Positions 33,762 to 43,965 of a stretch of 64,000 nucleotides of DNA are shown here, one piece after another (positions within the stretch are counted from its first letter, which is position 1; every line of letters begins with the position of its first letter). The notes under the pieces were generated by a model, which did not search any database, was not told the origin of the DNA, and was given only the letters and a program-made list of their open reading frames with translations. Made by a program: the position numbers and the translations under genes. The stretch is from Acanthosepion lycidas (taxonomy: Eukaryota; Mollusca; Cephalopoda; Sepiida; Sepiidae), in assembly GCA_963932145.1 (NCBI GenBank), contig OZ010574.1, positions 80,476,398-80,540,397 on the forward strand. The letters are read 5' to 3'.

Positions 33762-35172
33762 ACAGGTAACCCTTCTGACCCGTCTAACTACCGTCCTATC
33801 AGTCTCCTACCACTCTTCCGTTTTGCCAGATCTACCGCTGATGTGCTCACAGCCATAACTGAATTTGTATACCAAACACTCAACAATAATGGAGAAGCTC
33901 GAGCCGTAGCGTTTGATAGGGTTTGGCATGCTCGTCTTCATTGTAAACTTCAGAGATATGGTATTACAGGACGATTATTTGAATTTATACAATCGTTCTC
34001 GTCAAACTGTGAAATGAAGGTCGTCCTAAACGGGTTCTCCTCCAGCTCCTTTACTGCAAACGCTGATGTTCTGCAAGGCTCTATCTTGGGCCCTACACTG
34101 TTCCTGATCTTCATCAATGACCTTCCCGTTGTTATCAGTTCCCGAGTAGACATCTACGCGGACGACACTACTATTTACGCCTGCCTCAATAGTAAATCTA
34201 ATATCGTTGACAAAATTAACCTGGCTGCTGATCTCGAAAAGGACCTCCAATCTTTGGTTGACTGGTGCAGGAAATGGCTTGTAAAATTTAATGACTCCAA
34301 AACGAAACTTCTCGCCTTTACCCACCATAGAGAAACCTCCCAGCCTCCCATCAGAATGGCTTTCCCAACTTCTCGAGATTGCCTCGTTACGCCTGCTTGG
34401 TTTCACGCTGTCCGCTGTCATGAGGTGGAATAAATACATTGAGTCAATAGCTTCATCTACCGCAAGGAAAGTTGGTTCTCTGTGTTGTGTATGAAAGTTT
34501 TTCTCGTCTGAGTCCATCCTACAAATCTATAAATCAACCATCCGTCCTTGCATGGAATATTGCTGTCATATATGGACTGGTTCTCCCGCTGTACGTCTCG
34601 AGGTCCTCGACAAAATCCAGAGACGAATATGCAATGTGATAGATCCTGATCTGGCATCTAGTTTACAATTGCTTTCCCACAGACGTGTCGTGGCTTCCAT
34701 CTGTCTCTTCTACAAGTATTTTCACGGCAACTGTTCCGACGAGCTATTAAGTTGGTGCAAAAATAATGTCGTTTTCTCACATAGTAACATATGTGAGAAA
34801 ACGACATTATTTTTGCATCAACCTAATACTTTCGCAGGTTCCCAGACTGCATGGATTTAAACGGGCGACCAGGCTAGCATCTCTGTCCCACCCTTTCAGT
34901 GCCAAAACGGTTAAATGTAATCATCCCTTCTACTCAAACAGCTTCTTCTCTTGCACTTCCTGTCAGTGTAACTCCCTTCCCCTTACTTGCTTCCCCGATG
35001 ACTTTAATCTTCAAATATTCAAGTGTAATGTCAATCAACATCTGACACCCTCAGCTTGTTCATTCCCTGTATTCTTTCCTCAAACATCGCCTCTTTCCTC
35101 TTGTTTCCAAGGCTCTATAACCCCTTGCGTGCTAGTGCCACTCCCGCCTTGTTTCGGGTGAATTGTTTAAAA
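33762..35172 (+). mobile_element. LINE-A with reverse transcriptase core, longest copy in the window
   Basis: Starts inside the RT fingers (NPSDPSNYRPISLLPLF). A small deletion joins this to RSTADVLTAITEFVYQTL, followed by AVAFDRVWHARLHCKLQRYGI, LQGSILGPTLFLIFINDLP and IYADDTTIYA, the polymerase catalytic YADD. After RKWLVKFNDSKTKLLAF the frame shifts near 34360. The thumb and C-terminal blocks continue (SLRLLGFTLSAVMRWNKYIESIASSTARKVGSL; MEYCCHIWTGSPAVRLEVLDKIQRRICNV; VASICLFYKYFHGNCSDEL). A MITE at 34747-34826 interrupts the frame, which resumes at VPRLHGFKRATRLAS and ends FKCNVNQHL, a 3' UTR and poly(A) at about 35168. The RT would copy element RNA at the target site; deletion, frameshift and MITE make this copy dead. 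Confidence 0.93.
34747..34826. mobile_element. mariner-type MITE, 80 bp, inside the LINE-A reading frame
   Basis: Inverted termini TTAAGTTGGTGCAAAA and TTAGGTTGATGCAAAA (minus strand) with TA on both sides (34745-34746, 34827-34828). The interior is a palindrome (TCTCACATA/TATGTGAGA). Its centre differs from the 102-bp copies. Removing the element with one TA leaves the LINE-A frame continuous across the site, so this is a precise insertion younger than the LINE copy. Confidence 0.92.
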
Positions 35173-35224
35173 AAAAATTCTTTTAGATGTAGTTTTGAAT
35201 AATTTCATGTTGAGTTTAGATACA

Positions 35225-36135
35225 TTCTTTTCGATTATAATTGTGATAGAGTTAGTGGGTAGAATAATATATTTTTTTGATTTTGTTGGTTTTGTCAGGA
35301 GAGGCCGCTTTTCTATTTGGTAATATTTTATGTACCCTTTGAATATGAAATAGGTTATTGGAGAATCTTGAAACTATTTTCAATATATTTCTCGTCTTTG
35401 TGTAAATATTGAGGGTTCTTAAATAGAATCCGATGATTATTTCAAATTTTATTTTGTTGTTATGATGGGAATAGAAATTTATGAGATCATTTTTATTGGT
35501 TGATTTTCGGTGGACACTAAGTACGCTGCTGTCAACGCTGTGTAGCATGATATCTAGGAAATGTAAAGTTTGCTTTCTTCCATTTTGTATGTAAATTCTA
35601 TTGTGTTACTCTTTGTTTGGTTTATCTACAAGAACTGGTAAGTCATGGGGATATATTTTTGATCATCATCAATGTTGATTGTTTTGGTAAAATGTTTTGG
35701 AAAGCACCAGGTCTAGAAATTCTAAAAACATACATGCCATTACACCACTAAGAGGCCATCCCATTGGTAATCCAAACTTTTCTTTGTAATAATCATTGTT
35801 TAATAGCATTGATCGTCAGATTTTTATTATTTTAGCTATTAGTAGGGATAGGTTTATTTTTTATTGCGTTCGATGCTTTAAGAGATTTAAGCATTTTTCA
35901 ACCGGGATATTAGTGTAAAGTGATTTTATATCTAGATTGGCTAGGAGTCTGTCAGCCATATTTGTTTCCTTTAGTTTATCAACAAGTTTGCATGAATATT
36001 TTATATGTGATAGACTGATTGCTTCAAGGAGAGAGGTTATTTTTTTTTGTTATCGCTTTAGTCAGTTTATGCGGGGCTCTGCCTATTCCTGATATAATTG
36101 GGCGCAGTGGGATGCCTTGTCCGCAAGTGAAATGT
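35225..36135 (-). mobile_element. Penelope-like element: reverse transcriptase region, decayed
   Basis: Minus-strand reading across frames gives GIPLRPIISGIGRAPHKLTKAI, LLANLDIKSLYTNIPVEKCLNL, KFGLPMGWPLSGVMACMFLEFLDLVLS and, in the 98-aa frame 35548-35252, SVHRKSTNKNDLINFYSHHNNKIKF with FYLRTLNIYTK. These are the fingers (RPIIS), the D-x-x-S-LYTNIP acidic motif, the GxPLSG motif and the YRKPT…YS-H block of PLE reverse transcriptases. The catalytic YxDD block is lost in a frameshifted segment. It ends just where a plus-strand GIY-YIG fragment begins. Confidence 0.85.
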
Positions 36136-36189
36136 TAATTTTCATATTTTTGCTAGGTTCCTTAGTGCGTGTAAGTATCTTTGTGGCAA

Positions 36190-36625
36190 TGAATTTTCGT
36201 TGTAGTGGCAGTGATTATTCAACGAATCAAGAAACATATATTGTTCTACACACTAAATCTATCACAAATAGAATCGAAACGAATTTATCTAAACTCAAAA
36301 TAAAATTTGTTAAAACTACTTCTAAAACAATAATATACTTAATCAATACAAAAAAAAAAAAAACAACGAGTCAAAACTTGAAGGAGGAATTTACTATATC
36401 ACTTGCAATGATTGCCAGAAAGAATATACTGGAGAAACTTCAAGAAGTTTAAATAAAAGACATATTAAACGCATTAGTTGTTTACCATAAAAAGACTGGC
36501 CAAAATTTTTACAAAATCCCTTGTCAGATCTCCTGTTACCGCAGTGTGGCATATTTAATAACAAATATGATGGAAATAAAAATAAAAAGAATCTAAATAA
36601 AAGTTGCTAGATTATATACACAAAA
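36190..36625 (+). mobile_element. Penelope-like element: GIY-YIG endonuclease fragment
   Basis: The plus-strand frame from 36377 reads GGIYYITCNDCQKEY, then TGETSRSLNKRHIKRIS. GIYYI and YTG are the GIY-YIG signature, and the CNDC cysteines and ETSRSLNKR helix are standard in PLE endonucleases. Upstream, a second frame (36240-36360) reads NRIETNLSKLKIKFVKTTSKT, the linker preceding the nuclease. The element is frameshifted and stops near 36486. Its orientation is opposite to the RT fragment on its left. Confidence 0.82.
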
Positions 36626-36797
36626 CAGTTTAAGAAAAATTTTAATTTAAAATTCCCGGTGTGTCTTTTGTTTGTGCAAATGTGTAATCGCATCAATTTA
36701 AACAAAGATTTAGTTCCGATGATCTCCTAAAGGATGAAACGTGCGTCACATGAAATTTTTCCCTCTTTGTCATACATCTTTCTTCCATAACTGTTCT

Positions 36798-36907
<110 letters not shown>

Positions 36908-36967
36908 GCGCCGCTGAAGTATTTCGTATAGTGAAAAACGTAAAAATTCCCTTCTTTTCTGCCGTGC

Positions 36968-37090
36968 GACGATGGCCTAAAGGTAAGATATCTAACTGAT
37001 TTCAAATCAGTTGGGTTTCAATCCCAGTTGAATCAATCAGACGTCTAGCCACACTGAGCAGTCACGATGCAGTGAAACTGTCTATCTGTG
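36968..37090 (+). mobile_element. tRNA-related SINE of a different family
   Basis: GACGATGGCCTAAAGGTAAG (box-A-like) and GGGTTTCAATCCCAG (box-B-like) bracket an anticodon-like arm ACTGA-TTTCAAA-TCAGT with a perfect 5-bp stem and 7-base loop (nominal anticodon TCA). The variable region is nearly absent. The body after the head (GAGCAGTCACGATGCAGTG…CTGTGGATGAC) leads into (TA)n. A retroposed tRNA-derived head fits better than a functional tRNA. Confidence 0.5.
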
Positions 37091-37097
37091 GATGACT

Positions 37098-37163
37098 ATA
37101 TATATATATGTATACACACACACACACACAAATATATATGTATGTGTGTGTGTGTGTGTGTGT
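37098..37163. repeat. (TA)n, (CA)n, (TG)n microsatellites
   Basis: CA run and TG run form an inverted pair around aatatatatgtatg. Confidence 0.93.
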
Positions 37164-37489
37164 ATTGAAATTTGCTTTACTGTAAATGTATTCCATGGCT
37201 TTGTGATTTGGAAGCACATCGGGTTTAATGGTTGTTTTCCTTACGAGACGTAAGACGTATTTTTTTAAAGACTCTCGAAAGCTGGGACCGGTATATATAG
37301 ACTTGCTGTATAAAATAAAAATAAAAAAATAAAAACATGGATGTCAACTCAAACACGTGCATTCTTTAGATATAACGTTTAAATCATTATTTCTTTTGTG
37401 AGATAAAAGATGTCAAACCACGGGGCGTTACGAAGAAAATCACGGGGTGAGTTCTAGTCACCATGATCGTAACGGAAAGACGTCTTATG

Positions 37490-38260
37490 AATAGGGATTC
37501 CTGCTTAATGGGAGATTAGAACGAAATATCAATAGCTACTGCTGAGTGTCCCGAGTTACCAAGAGGACAGTGTTGCGAAACTCGTTAAGAGCGAAGAGAA
37601 GAGCTAAGAAATAAATCAAGTAGAGAATCCCGTTTCTCGGTTTTGCTAGGGAAACGAGTAGGGAAGTCTACGATTTGAGTTAGGGATTGGACAATGGAAA
37701 AATTTAGTATCTAAATATCAGCAACATCAGTATCTTTGGAATGTTTAAACTACCTATCGGGGTGAGCATTAAAGTAACCGAAGACAAAGATGTTCGTAGA
37801 TGGATGGAGAGAAAGTGTATTTTCTAATCTATCAGCCATTATGTCTAATATACTACAGTTCTGGGAAGAGTGGGGATGATAAAGCAAAAAGAGATAGCTA
37901 ACATTATTTAGTAACGAAAGACGGAAGGCCATGTATGTGAATCCGGGAATCTTTTCGGTAAAAGTGTAGCTAGCCTGGAACGAAGAATTCATTGTTAGCA
38001 ATAGATGAATTTAAGGTCATTTCAAAGAGGGCAAAGATATCTGGCGACCATTCCAAGAGAAAGGATTCTACGCTGCAGAAGTTGGAACGGATACCACGAA
38101 TATTAGAGAAAGAAAGGTTGAGGGAGTAGTTGTTTTTTGCATACTGGTTTCGTTGTCTTTCTTTTTGCTGTGCTTTCCATGAGATGAGATTCGTTTTGAG
38201 GAGAGATGGAGAGGGGGGAGAGTGAGAGAGAAGGAGAGGGAGAGAGAGAGAGACCACCAT
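37490..38260 (-). mobile_element. LINE-A 5' half: endonuclease domain, second copy
   Basis: Minus frame 38260-37970 reads NYSLNLSFSNIRGIRSNFCSVESFL and SPDIFALFEMTLNSSI (the metal-binding glutamate retained in FEMT). Frame 38001-37750 continues with GFTYMAFRLSLLNNVSYLFLLYHPHS and NIFVFGYFNAHPDR, where the GDFNAHH motif has D replaced by Y. Beyond, 37720-37490 reads QSLTQIVDFPTRF, SLLDLFLSS and GNSGHSAVAIDISF, where the catalytic SDH of the family reads SGH. It is frameshifted and has lost two active-site residues. It ends 5' of the RT domain. Confidence 0.87.
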
Positions 38261-38600
38261 AATTGTCTCTATCTGTTATCAATGGTAATACAAACTAGCT
38301 AGAGCGTGGCTGAAGACAGAGCATAGAATGGCCTTAGGGTTGCCCACCCGAAATACATGAAGAGACACTTACTTATGAGAGACATAACACTACAGATACC
38401 CAGATATCATGCGACTGTTGATCAGAGCAGCCTCTCTAAATGCTACCAAAGAGTTCGGACTCCTAATGACAATCGGAAGCAGCAGACAACAAACTGCCAG
38501 CCGGGTATTCTCACAATGGAAAATCATAGTCACTGGATAGTCTGATCACCAGACTTAAGACAGTTAAATCATTACGGCCCTGGAAGAATTAAAAAAAAAA
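38261..38600 (-). mobile_element. LINE-A region upstream of endonuclease ORF, second copy
   Basis: Similar to 600-950 (see the shared gactgttgatcagagcag and aactgccagccggg words). A (GA)n-rich run at 38220-38255 lies at the start of the ORF. Confidence 0.6.
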
Positions 38601-39193
38601 AGAACCGATAAATCATATCCTGAACAGGGATCAAGAGATGAACATCTATTCCTGTTTAATAGACCATCGGGTCGATAGGTGAGCATATCTACTCCTATTA
38701 ACCTGTAAAAAATCAAATGAAGTACGAAAGCATTAAATTATGACATAGTTCTGATGCCCAATGAGTACGTTGATGGTTGTTAAGTGAGAAGTTTAATAAT
38801 TAGTAGCAATGGAGAAAAGAAAATACAGGACGAAGAAGGAAGAATTAGAAGAAAAACAAAACCAAAAGATAAAAAATAAAAAAAATTAATTTAAAAACTT
38901 TACAACTAGCAAAATGGCGCGAGACATTGTAAGTTACTTACAAGAGACGCTTCAGCGGCATCTTTCCTATATTTAAATTAGACATTTTTACGGACAGCGC
39001 AGGCTGACTTAATTTGGTGCTTTAGCAAAATTACGGCGATTTCGAAACGAATTTCTTGATTTTCATGACAAGGCATAATAGCATCTCTCACTTTCAAGTT
39101 TACCACTCGTTGGTGACTGAGAAAGACTCGAATTCTTTTGACAGAACCCCCCCCCCAAAAAAAAAGAAGATATATCGCTACCCACGTGTACCC

Positions 39194-39235
39194 ATATACA
39201 GGGTGACCCCAAAAAACGGGAACTTTTAACAATCC
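39194..39235. mobile_element. possible single terminus of a mariner-like transposon
   Basis: TACAGGGTGACCCCAAAAAA resembles the ACAGGGTG-CCC-AAAA ends of several mariner-type elements. No inverted partner was found nearby, so the element is either truncated or this is chance. Confidence 0.25.
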
Positions 39236-39287
39236 AATAAAACCAAGAGTGATAGAAGAAAAATAATTTATTCCTTTTGTCTATATT

Positions 39288-39874
<587 letters not shown>

Positions 39875-40165
39875 ATTTTTATTGTATATCCATATTTGAG
39901 TAGATACCCCGTTTTTATTTATTAAACAGTATATTTATTTATTTCCATCTACTGTCCTGAATATTTGAGAAATCTTATTAGAAAAATATGCACCCTCCGG
40001 CAGGATTCGAACCTGCGTCCATACATTTGACGTGCTTGACCTGGCGGCCATGTAGGACACCGTGTCAAACAAAGCCCGAATAGTTCTTTTGAAGACATAT
40101 GTCTTCCGATTCTTGAAATATACATATCTAATCTGTTTCGTATCATAACGTAAACAAAGACAGTT
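39875..40165 (-). mobile_element. tRNA-like-unit repeat, same family as 25690-26310
   Basis: Minus strand: 5' flank GTTTACGTTATGATACGAAAC, tRNA-like part with TACATGGCCGCCAGGTC (box A) and GCAGGTTCGAATCCTGC (box B, perfect T stem), then ATATTTTTCTAATAAGATTTC, TATTCAGGACAGTAGATGG and AATATACTGTTTAATAAATA. The acceptor stem is decayed. The flanks on both sides resemble the copies at 25.7-26.3 kb. Confidence 0.65.
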
Positions 40166-40199
40166 TAGCAATGGAGGAAATCCAACATATTTTTAATTT

Positions 40200-40492
40200 A
40201 TTTGTTTAAACATTATTTTTAATGGATATTTTTAAGTAGATGCACGGTTTATTTATTTATTTAGTCAACAGTATATTTATTTATTAGCATCTACCGGCCT
40301 GAATATTCGAGAAACCTTGTTAGAAAAATATGCACCCTCGGATTTAATGCATTCTTAAAAAATTGTCTTTGTTTACGTTAGGATACGAAAGAGAGCAGAT
40401 ATGTATATTTCGAGAACAGCACTATTCGGGCTTTGTTAGATCAGGTGGTCCTATGTGGCCGAGAAGTCAAGGCACGTCAGGCCGGTAGATGG

Positions 40493-40495
<3 letters not shown>
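40200..40495. mobile_element. rearranged copy of the tRNA-like-unit repeat
   Basis: The left part (40200-40345) is a 3' flank in minus orientation (CATCTACCGGCCTGAATATTC, AAAAATATGCACCC), a direct repeat of 39905-39992. The right part (40368-40490) is in plus orientation: TTGTTTACGTTAGGATACGAAA, ATGTATATTTCGAGAA, then TGTGGCCGAGAAGTCAAGGCA joined directly to GGCCGGTAGATGG, so the anticodon-to-T-arm portion is deleted. Confidence 0.6.

Positions 40496-40496
<1 letters not shown>

Positions 40497-40542
<46 letters not shown>
40497..40542. repeat. (TA)n microsatellite
   Basis: Directly follows the GGCCGGTAGATGGAAA end of the tRNA-like repeat. Confidence 0.95.
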
Positions 40543-40546
<4 letters not shown>

Positions 40547-41040
40547 AAAGTCACGGAAATTAATTATGCAAAAGGAGTGAAAACGGAACATAAATAGTGA
40601 AGTTTTTCTACCAAAACCAAGGATCAATAATTAAAATTCAACAGGCATATCTCACCATTATGGTGTAACAGATTCTCCAAGTTTTGAGTGTAAAAGTTCT
40701 GTAAATGACATTTCCACAAAGTGACATTCGGTTCGGAACGAAAGAGAATTTGATCCAGAAAGGGAGACTATCGAGGAAGATCTGAGCGCATCAACTCGTA
40801 GCCTGTTTCAGCAGATTTGGATCTCTCTGACGTCACTCCAACGAATTTTTAAATGCATCAGTCTGTTTCCTTATAATAAGATAGGACAAGAGCTCACACA
40901 ACCAGTCACACAAGAGCTCATACAATTCAGTTTCTCAGGCAAAATTTTAAGGAAAAGAATAATTTCTCACGGCTGAGATATAAATTGGTGACCACGTTCC
41001 CCGGATCTGAGAAGTTTTACCTATACGCCTATCCCAAAGA
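40543..41040. other. nothing recognised
   Basis: Contains the short local repeat cacaagagctca / cacaaccagtca near 40890. No gene seen. Confidence 0.4.
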
Positions 41041-41044
41041 AAAG

Positions 41045-41270
41045 GGACCTCTCGCCTGTGGAACTCCCTTCCATATTTCTGTTTCCCTAAGAGCTATAAT
41101 CTCCAGCTATTCAAATGTAATGTCAATCGACATCTCCAGTTGCCTTGAGATTTCGTTCTCCTCATCCTTTCCTCTATCACTCCTATCTGATCTTGCTCTA
41201 AATTTTCTGCAACCCCTTGCGTCCTAGTGGCTTCCCGTCTTGCTTGGGGTGAAATACTTAAAAAAAAAAG
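41045..41270 (+). mobile_element. LINE-A 3' end, closely related to the 13940-14855 copy
   Basis: Begins CTCTCGCCTGTGGAACTCCC and runs to CTTGCTTGGGGTGAAATACTTA plus poly(A). The match to 14632-14848 is very close, including FKCNVNRHLQLP coding in a broken frame. Very short 5' truncation (about 225 bp). Confidence 0.87.
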
Positions 41271-41876
41271 CCTCAGACTCTACAGCAACGGAAGGACAGC
41301 ATTCAGTCAGACATTATAAAACTCTAGAATCTGAACACTGGAAGCTGTCATGAAAAATGCTTTAGAAAGGACACATTCGTGCGAAGCTGAAAATGGAATC
41401 CACTTAAAAGAAGTAATCTTTTTCAACGAATGTAAATTTATTTCCAATATCTATTCTATATAATACTATAAATTATGGTTAAATAATAAACAGAGAACGT
41501 TAGAATGTTGATAGTTTCATTATTAATAGCAGCCATAGTTATTACTTGAAAGTTTATTAAATAAGATAAGATATTATAATAACATTCAGAAAGGGTATTT
41601 TATATTTATGCATAAATTATATTTTAAGATTTGAAACTTGTCACTCATTATTTTTAAATTCAAATCTAATAAACGGTAGATCTATTTGTAGTAATATTCA
41701 AAATATGAATAATTAAAATAATTTGCGTATATGGAAAGGAGACACATACCAGGAAACCACACAAACGGAGAATCAACGTATGTATGTAAAGAAAATTCCG
41801 TTGAAAAGGAAACCTAAAATAAGATGAAAAATTTGAGAACGTGGTGGAAAGTAGATCACGAGTTGTACAGAAAGAA
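41271..41876. other. AT-rich, nothing recognised
   Basis: No feature recognised. Confidence 0.5.
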
Positions 41877-42030
41877 TTTTAAATTGACTGACGACGTCCT
41901 GTTGCAAAGACTCGTATCTATCTTCCTTCAGGAATACGGATTTTCTCAATTCGTGAAACTTCGATTTTGCTTCACTGAAGGGGAGATAAATAAGAGTCTT
42001 TGCAACAGGACGTCGTCAGTCAATTAAAAA
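41877..42030. repeat. near-perfect hairpin, arms about 55 bp, loop 43 bp
   Basis: AATTGACTGACGACGTCCTG (41883-41902) continues TTGCAAAGACTC…CTTCAG to 41931; the exact inverse occurs from CTGAAG (41975) to CAGTCAATT (42025), with differences only around the GTATCTATCTTCC part. No TA or other obvious target duplication. A foldback element or a hairpin RNA precursor are both possible. Confidence 0.85.
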
Positions 42031-42328
42031 ATGTCAGGTCGTCTTCACAAACTGCGTCATTCTTCACTCCGCAATGAAGCGTCTCAAGACCAAAAGACTC
42101 GCCGACATCTAAGACTGCAAGGCAGATTATCTATGTTAATAACTTTGTAGTTTATTTGCTCCTGGAAACTTGGAGTAATTTCATTTACGATAATACATTA
42201 ATTTGCCCTATCTCAGATGTACAAACATTTTAAATAAAAGAGTAATTAAGATGAAAAGATAATCGATTTACATCTTTATATGTTAAAACTTTGTCATAAA
42301 AATAGAAATAAATTGCAGTTCTAAAAAA
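42031..42328. other. AT-rich, nothing recognised
   Basis: No feature recognised. Confidence 0.4.
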
Positions 42329-43153
42329 GGCAGGGTGGAGTAATGGATAGAGGAGGCAGGGTGGAGTAATGGATAGAGGAGGCGCGGTAGAGTAATGGAT
42401 AGAGGAGGCACGGTGGATTAATGGATAGAGGAGGCAGTGTGGAGTAATGAATTGTGGAAGCTAAGTGGAGTAATGGATAGAGGAGGGAGTGTGGAGTAAT
42501 GGATAGAGGAGGCACGGTGGAGTAATGGATAGAGGAAGCAGGGTAGAGTAATGGATAGAGGAGGCAGTGTGGAGTAATGGATAGAGGAAGCAGGATGGAG
42601 TAATGGATAGAGGAGGGAGTGTGGAGTAATGAATTGAGGAAGCAGTGTGAAGTAATGGATAGAGGAGACAGTGTGGAGTAATGGATAGAGGAGGCAGGGT
42701 GGAGTAATGGATAGAGAAGGCGCGGTGGAGTAATGAATAGAGGAGGCAGCGTGGAGTAATGGATAGAGGAGGCAGTGTGGAGTAATGGATAGAGGAGGCG
42801 CGGTGGAGTAATGGATAGAGGAGGCAGTGTGGAGTAATGGATAGAGGAGGCACGGTGGAGTAATTGATAGAGGAGGTACGGTGGAGTAATGGATAGAGGA
42901 GGCACGGTGGAGTAATGGATAGAGGAGGCAGTGTGGAGTAATAGATAGAGGAGGCGCGGTGGAGTAATAGATAGAGGAGGCACGGTGGAGTAATGGATAG
43001 AGGAGGCACGGTGGAGTAATGGATAGAGGAGGCACGGTGGAGTAATGGATAGAGGAGGCACGGTGTAGTAACGAATAGAGGAGGCAGCGTGGAGTAATAG
43101 ATAGAGGAGGCCCGGTGGAGTAATGGATAGAGGAAGCCCGATGGAGTAATGCC
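42329..43153. repeat. 26-bp minisatellite, about 32 copies, derived from the SINE head
   Basis: The unit GGTGGAGTAATGGATAGAGGAGGCAC repeats head to tail with small variants (GCACG, GCAGT, GCGCG). The core GGAGTAATGGATA equals the box-A end of the SINE at 2485, and the array runs straight into a SINE (43146 on), so it was most likely amplified from that head. Because 26 is not a multiple of 3 and the unit lacks stops on the minus strand, all three minus frames stay open (298, 205 and 182 aa of SSIHYST-type repeats); this is not evidence of a protein. Confidence 0.93.
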
Positions 43154-43404
43154 TAGCTATTCGGATTGAGAAATCGGACATGCGAGTGCGAATTCCAGTC
43201 GAATTCATTACTTTCACTTACCCTTGGGAAAGGTATAAATCCTCTTCTCCCCCGCCCCAGCTGTGTCCTTGAATGGCAACTGGTCTACCGCAGAAAGAAA
43301 TGGCAACCTACTGCGGGAAAAATCTGCCTCGTCAGTCATGTATCGAAAGAATTACGATCGCTTAAGCGTGTATCACGCATGACACATAACTGACTGATTA
43401 GAAG
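43146..43404 (+). mobile_element. tRNA-derived SINE, full-length type
   Basis: GGAGTAATGCCTAGCTATTCGG head, GAGTGCGAATTCCAGTCG box B, CCTTGGGAAAGGTATAAATCC, TGGCAACTGGTCTACCGCAG, AAATGGCAACCTACTGCGGG, and a 3' end GATCGCTTAAGCGTGTATC…CATAACTGACTGATTA. Same 3' end as 19755-20045 and 54045-54335 (inverted). Confidence 0.85.
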
Positions 43405-43486
43405 TTTAATCATAATACTCTGATTATGACGAATTAACAAATCTACTATATAGTCTCATGCACAGTATATCAAAGAAAAACGACAA

Positions 43487-43531
<45 letters not shown>

Positions 43532-43532
43532 T
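43487..43532. repeat. (AAT)n microsatellite
   Basis: About 15 trinucleotide units. Confidence 0.95.
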
Positions 43533-43744
43533 AGACATTTTCCACGATGCATTACAGCATCAAGAAGCCTTATTTCTTTTTATAGCATCTCTCAAATCAA
43601 TTGCATTACCCATCCAAGTACTAAGCGAACGGTCTCTGAATTGCAATTATTATTAATAATAATAATACTATCAGGGTGCCCAGTCCTTGCTGGGAATAAT
43701 ACATTATTAGACATGAAATGTTAGGGCAATATATTCATTGGCAT

Positions 43745-43965
43745 ATCTGTTCGAACGATGGTATTTAAGTCCCAGACACAGGGTACAAACACCACCCGAA
43801 TAATGTCACAAATGTTGATGAAGTGACTATACTGTGGAAATTCCAATCATCACTGACAGAAAAATTGATGCAAATAGACCAAACATAGTCATAAAAGATT
43901 CTAAAAAAGGAACCTGCCAACTAATTGATATGACTTGCCCACAGGAGCCCAGTTTTTCTAAAAAA
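43745..43965 (+). mobile_element. C-terminal fragment of a third LINE type
   Basis: Plus strand (frame 43834-44016 and upstream shifted frame): EVTILW, then EIPIITDRKIDANRPNIVIKDSKKGTC and QLIDMTCP. The pattern ILW-x-x-I-x-TDRxIxANRPDIVIxD…C-x-x-ID is a conserved tail of certain non-LTR retrotransposon proteins with a restriction-like endonuclease (R2/NeSL-like); the exact clade is uncertain. One frameshift at about 43838. Only about 70 residues remain. Confidence 0.6.

Noticed and set aside
39146..39170. C9A9-type run as a signal
   Set aside because: Simple homopolymer junction, likely slippage.
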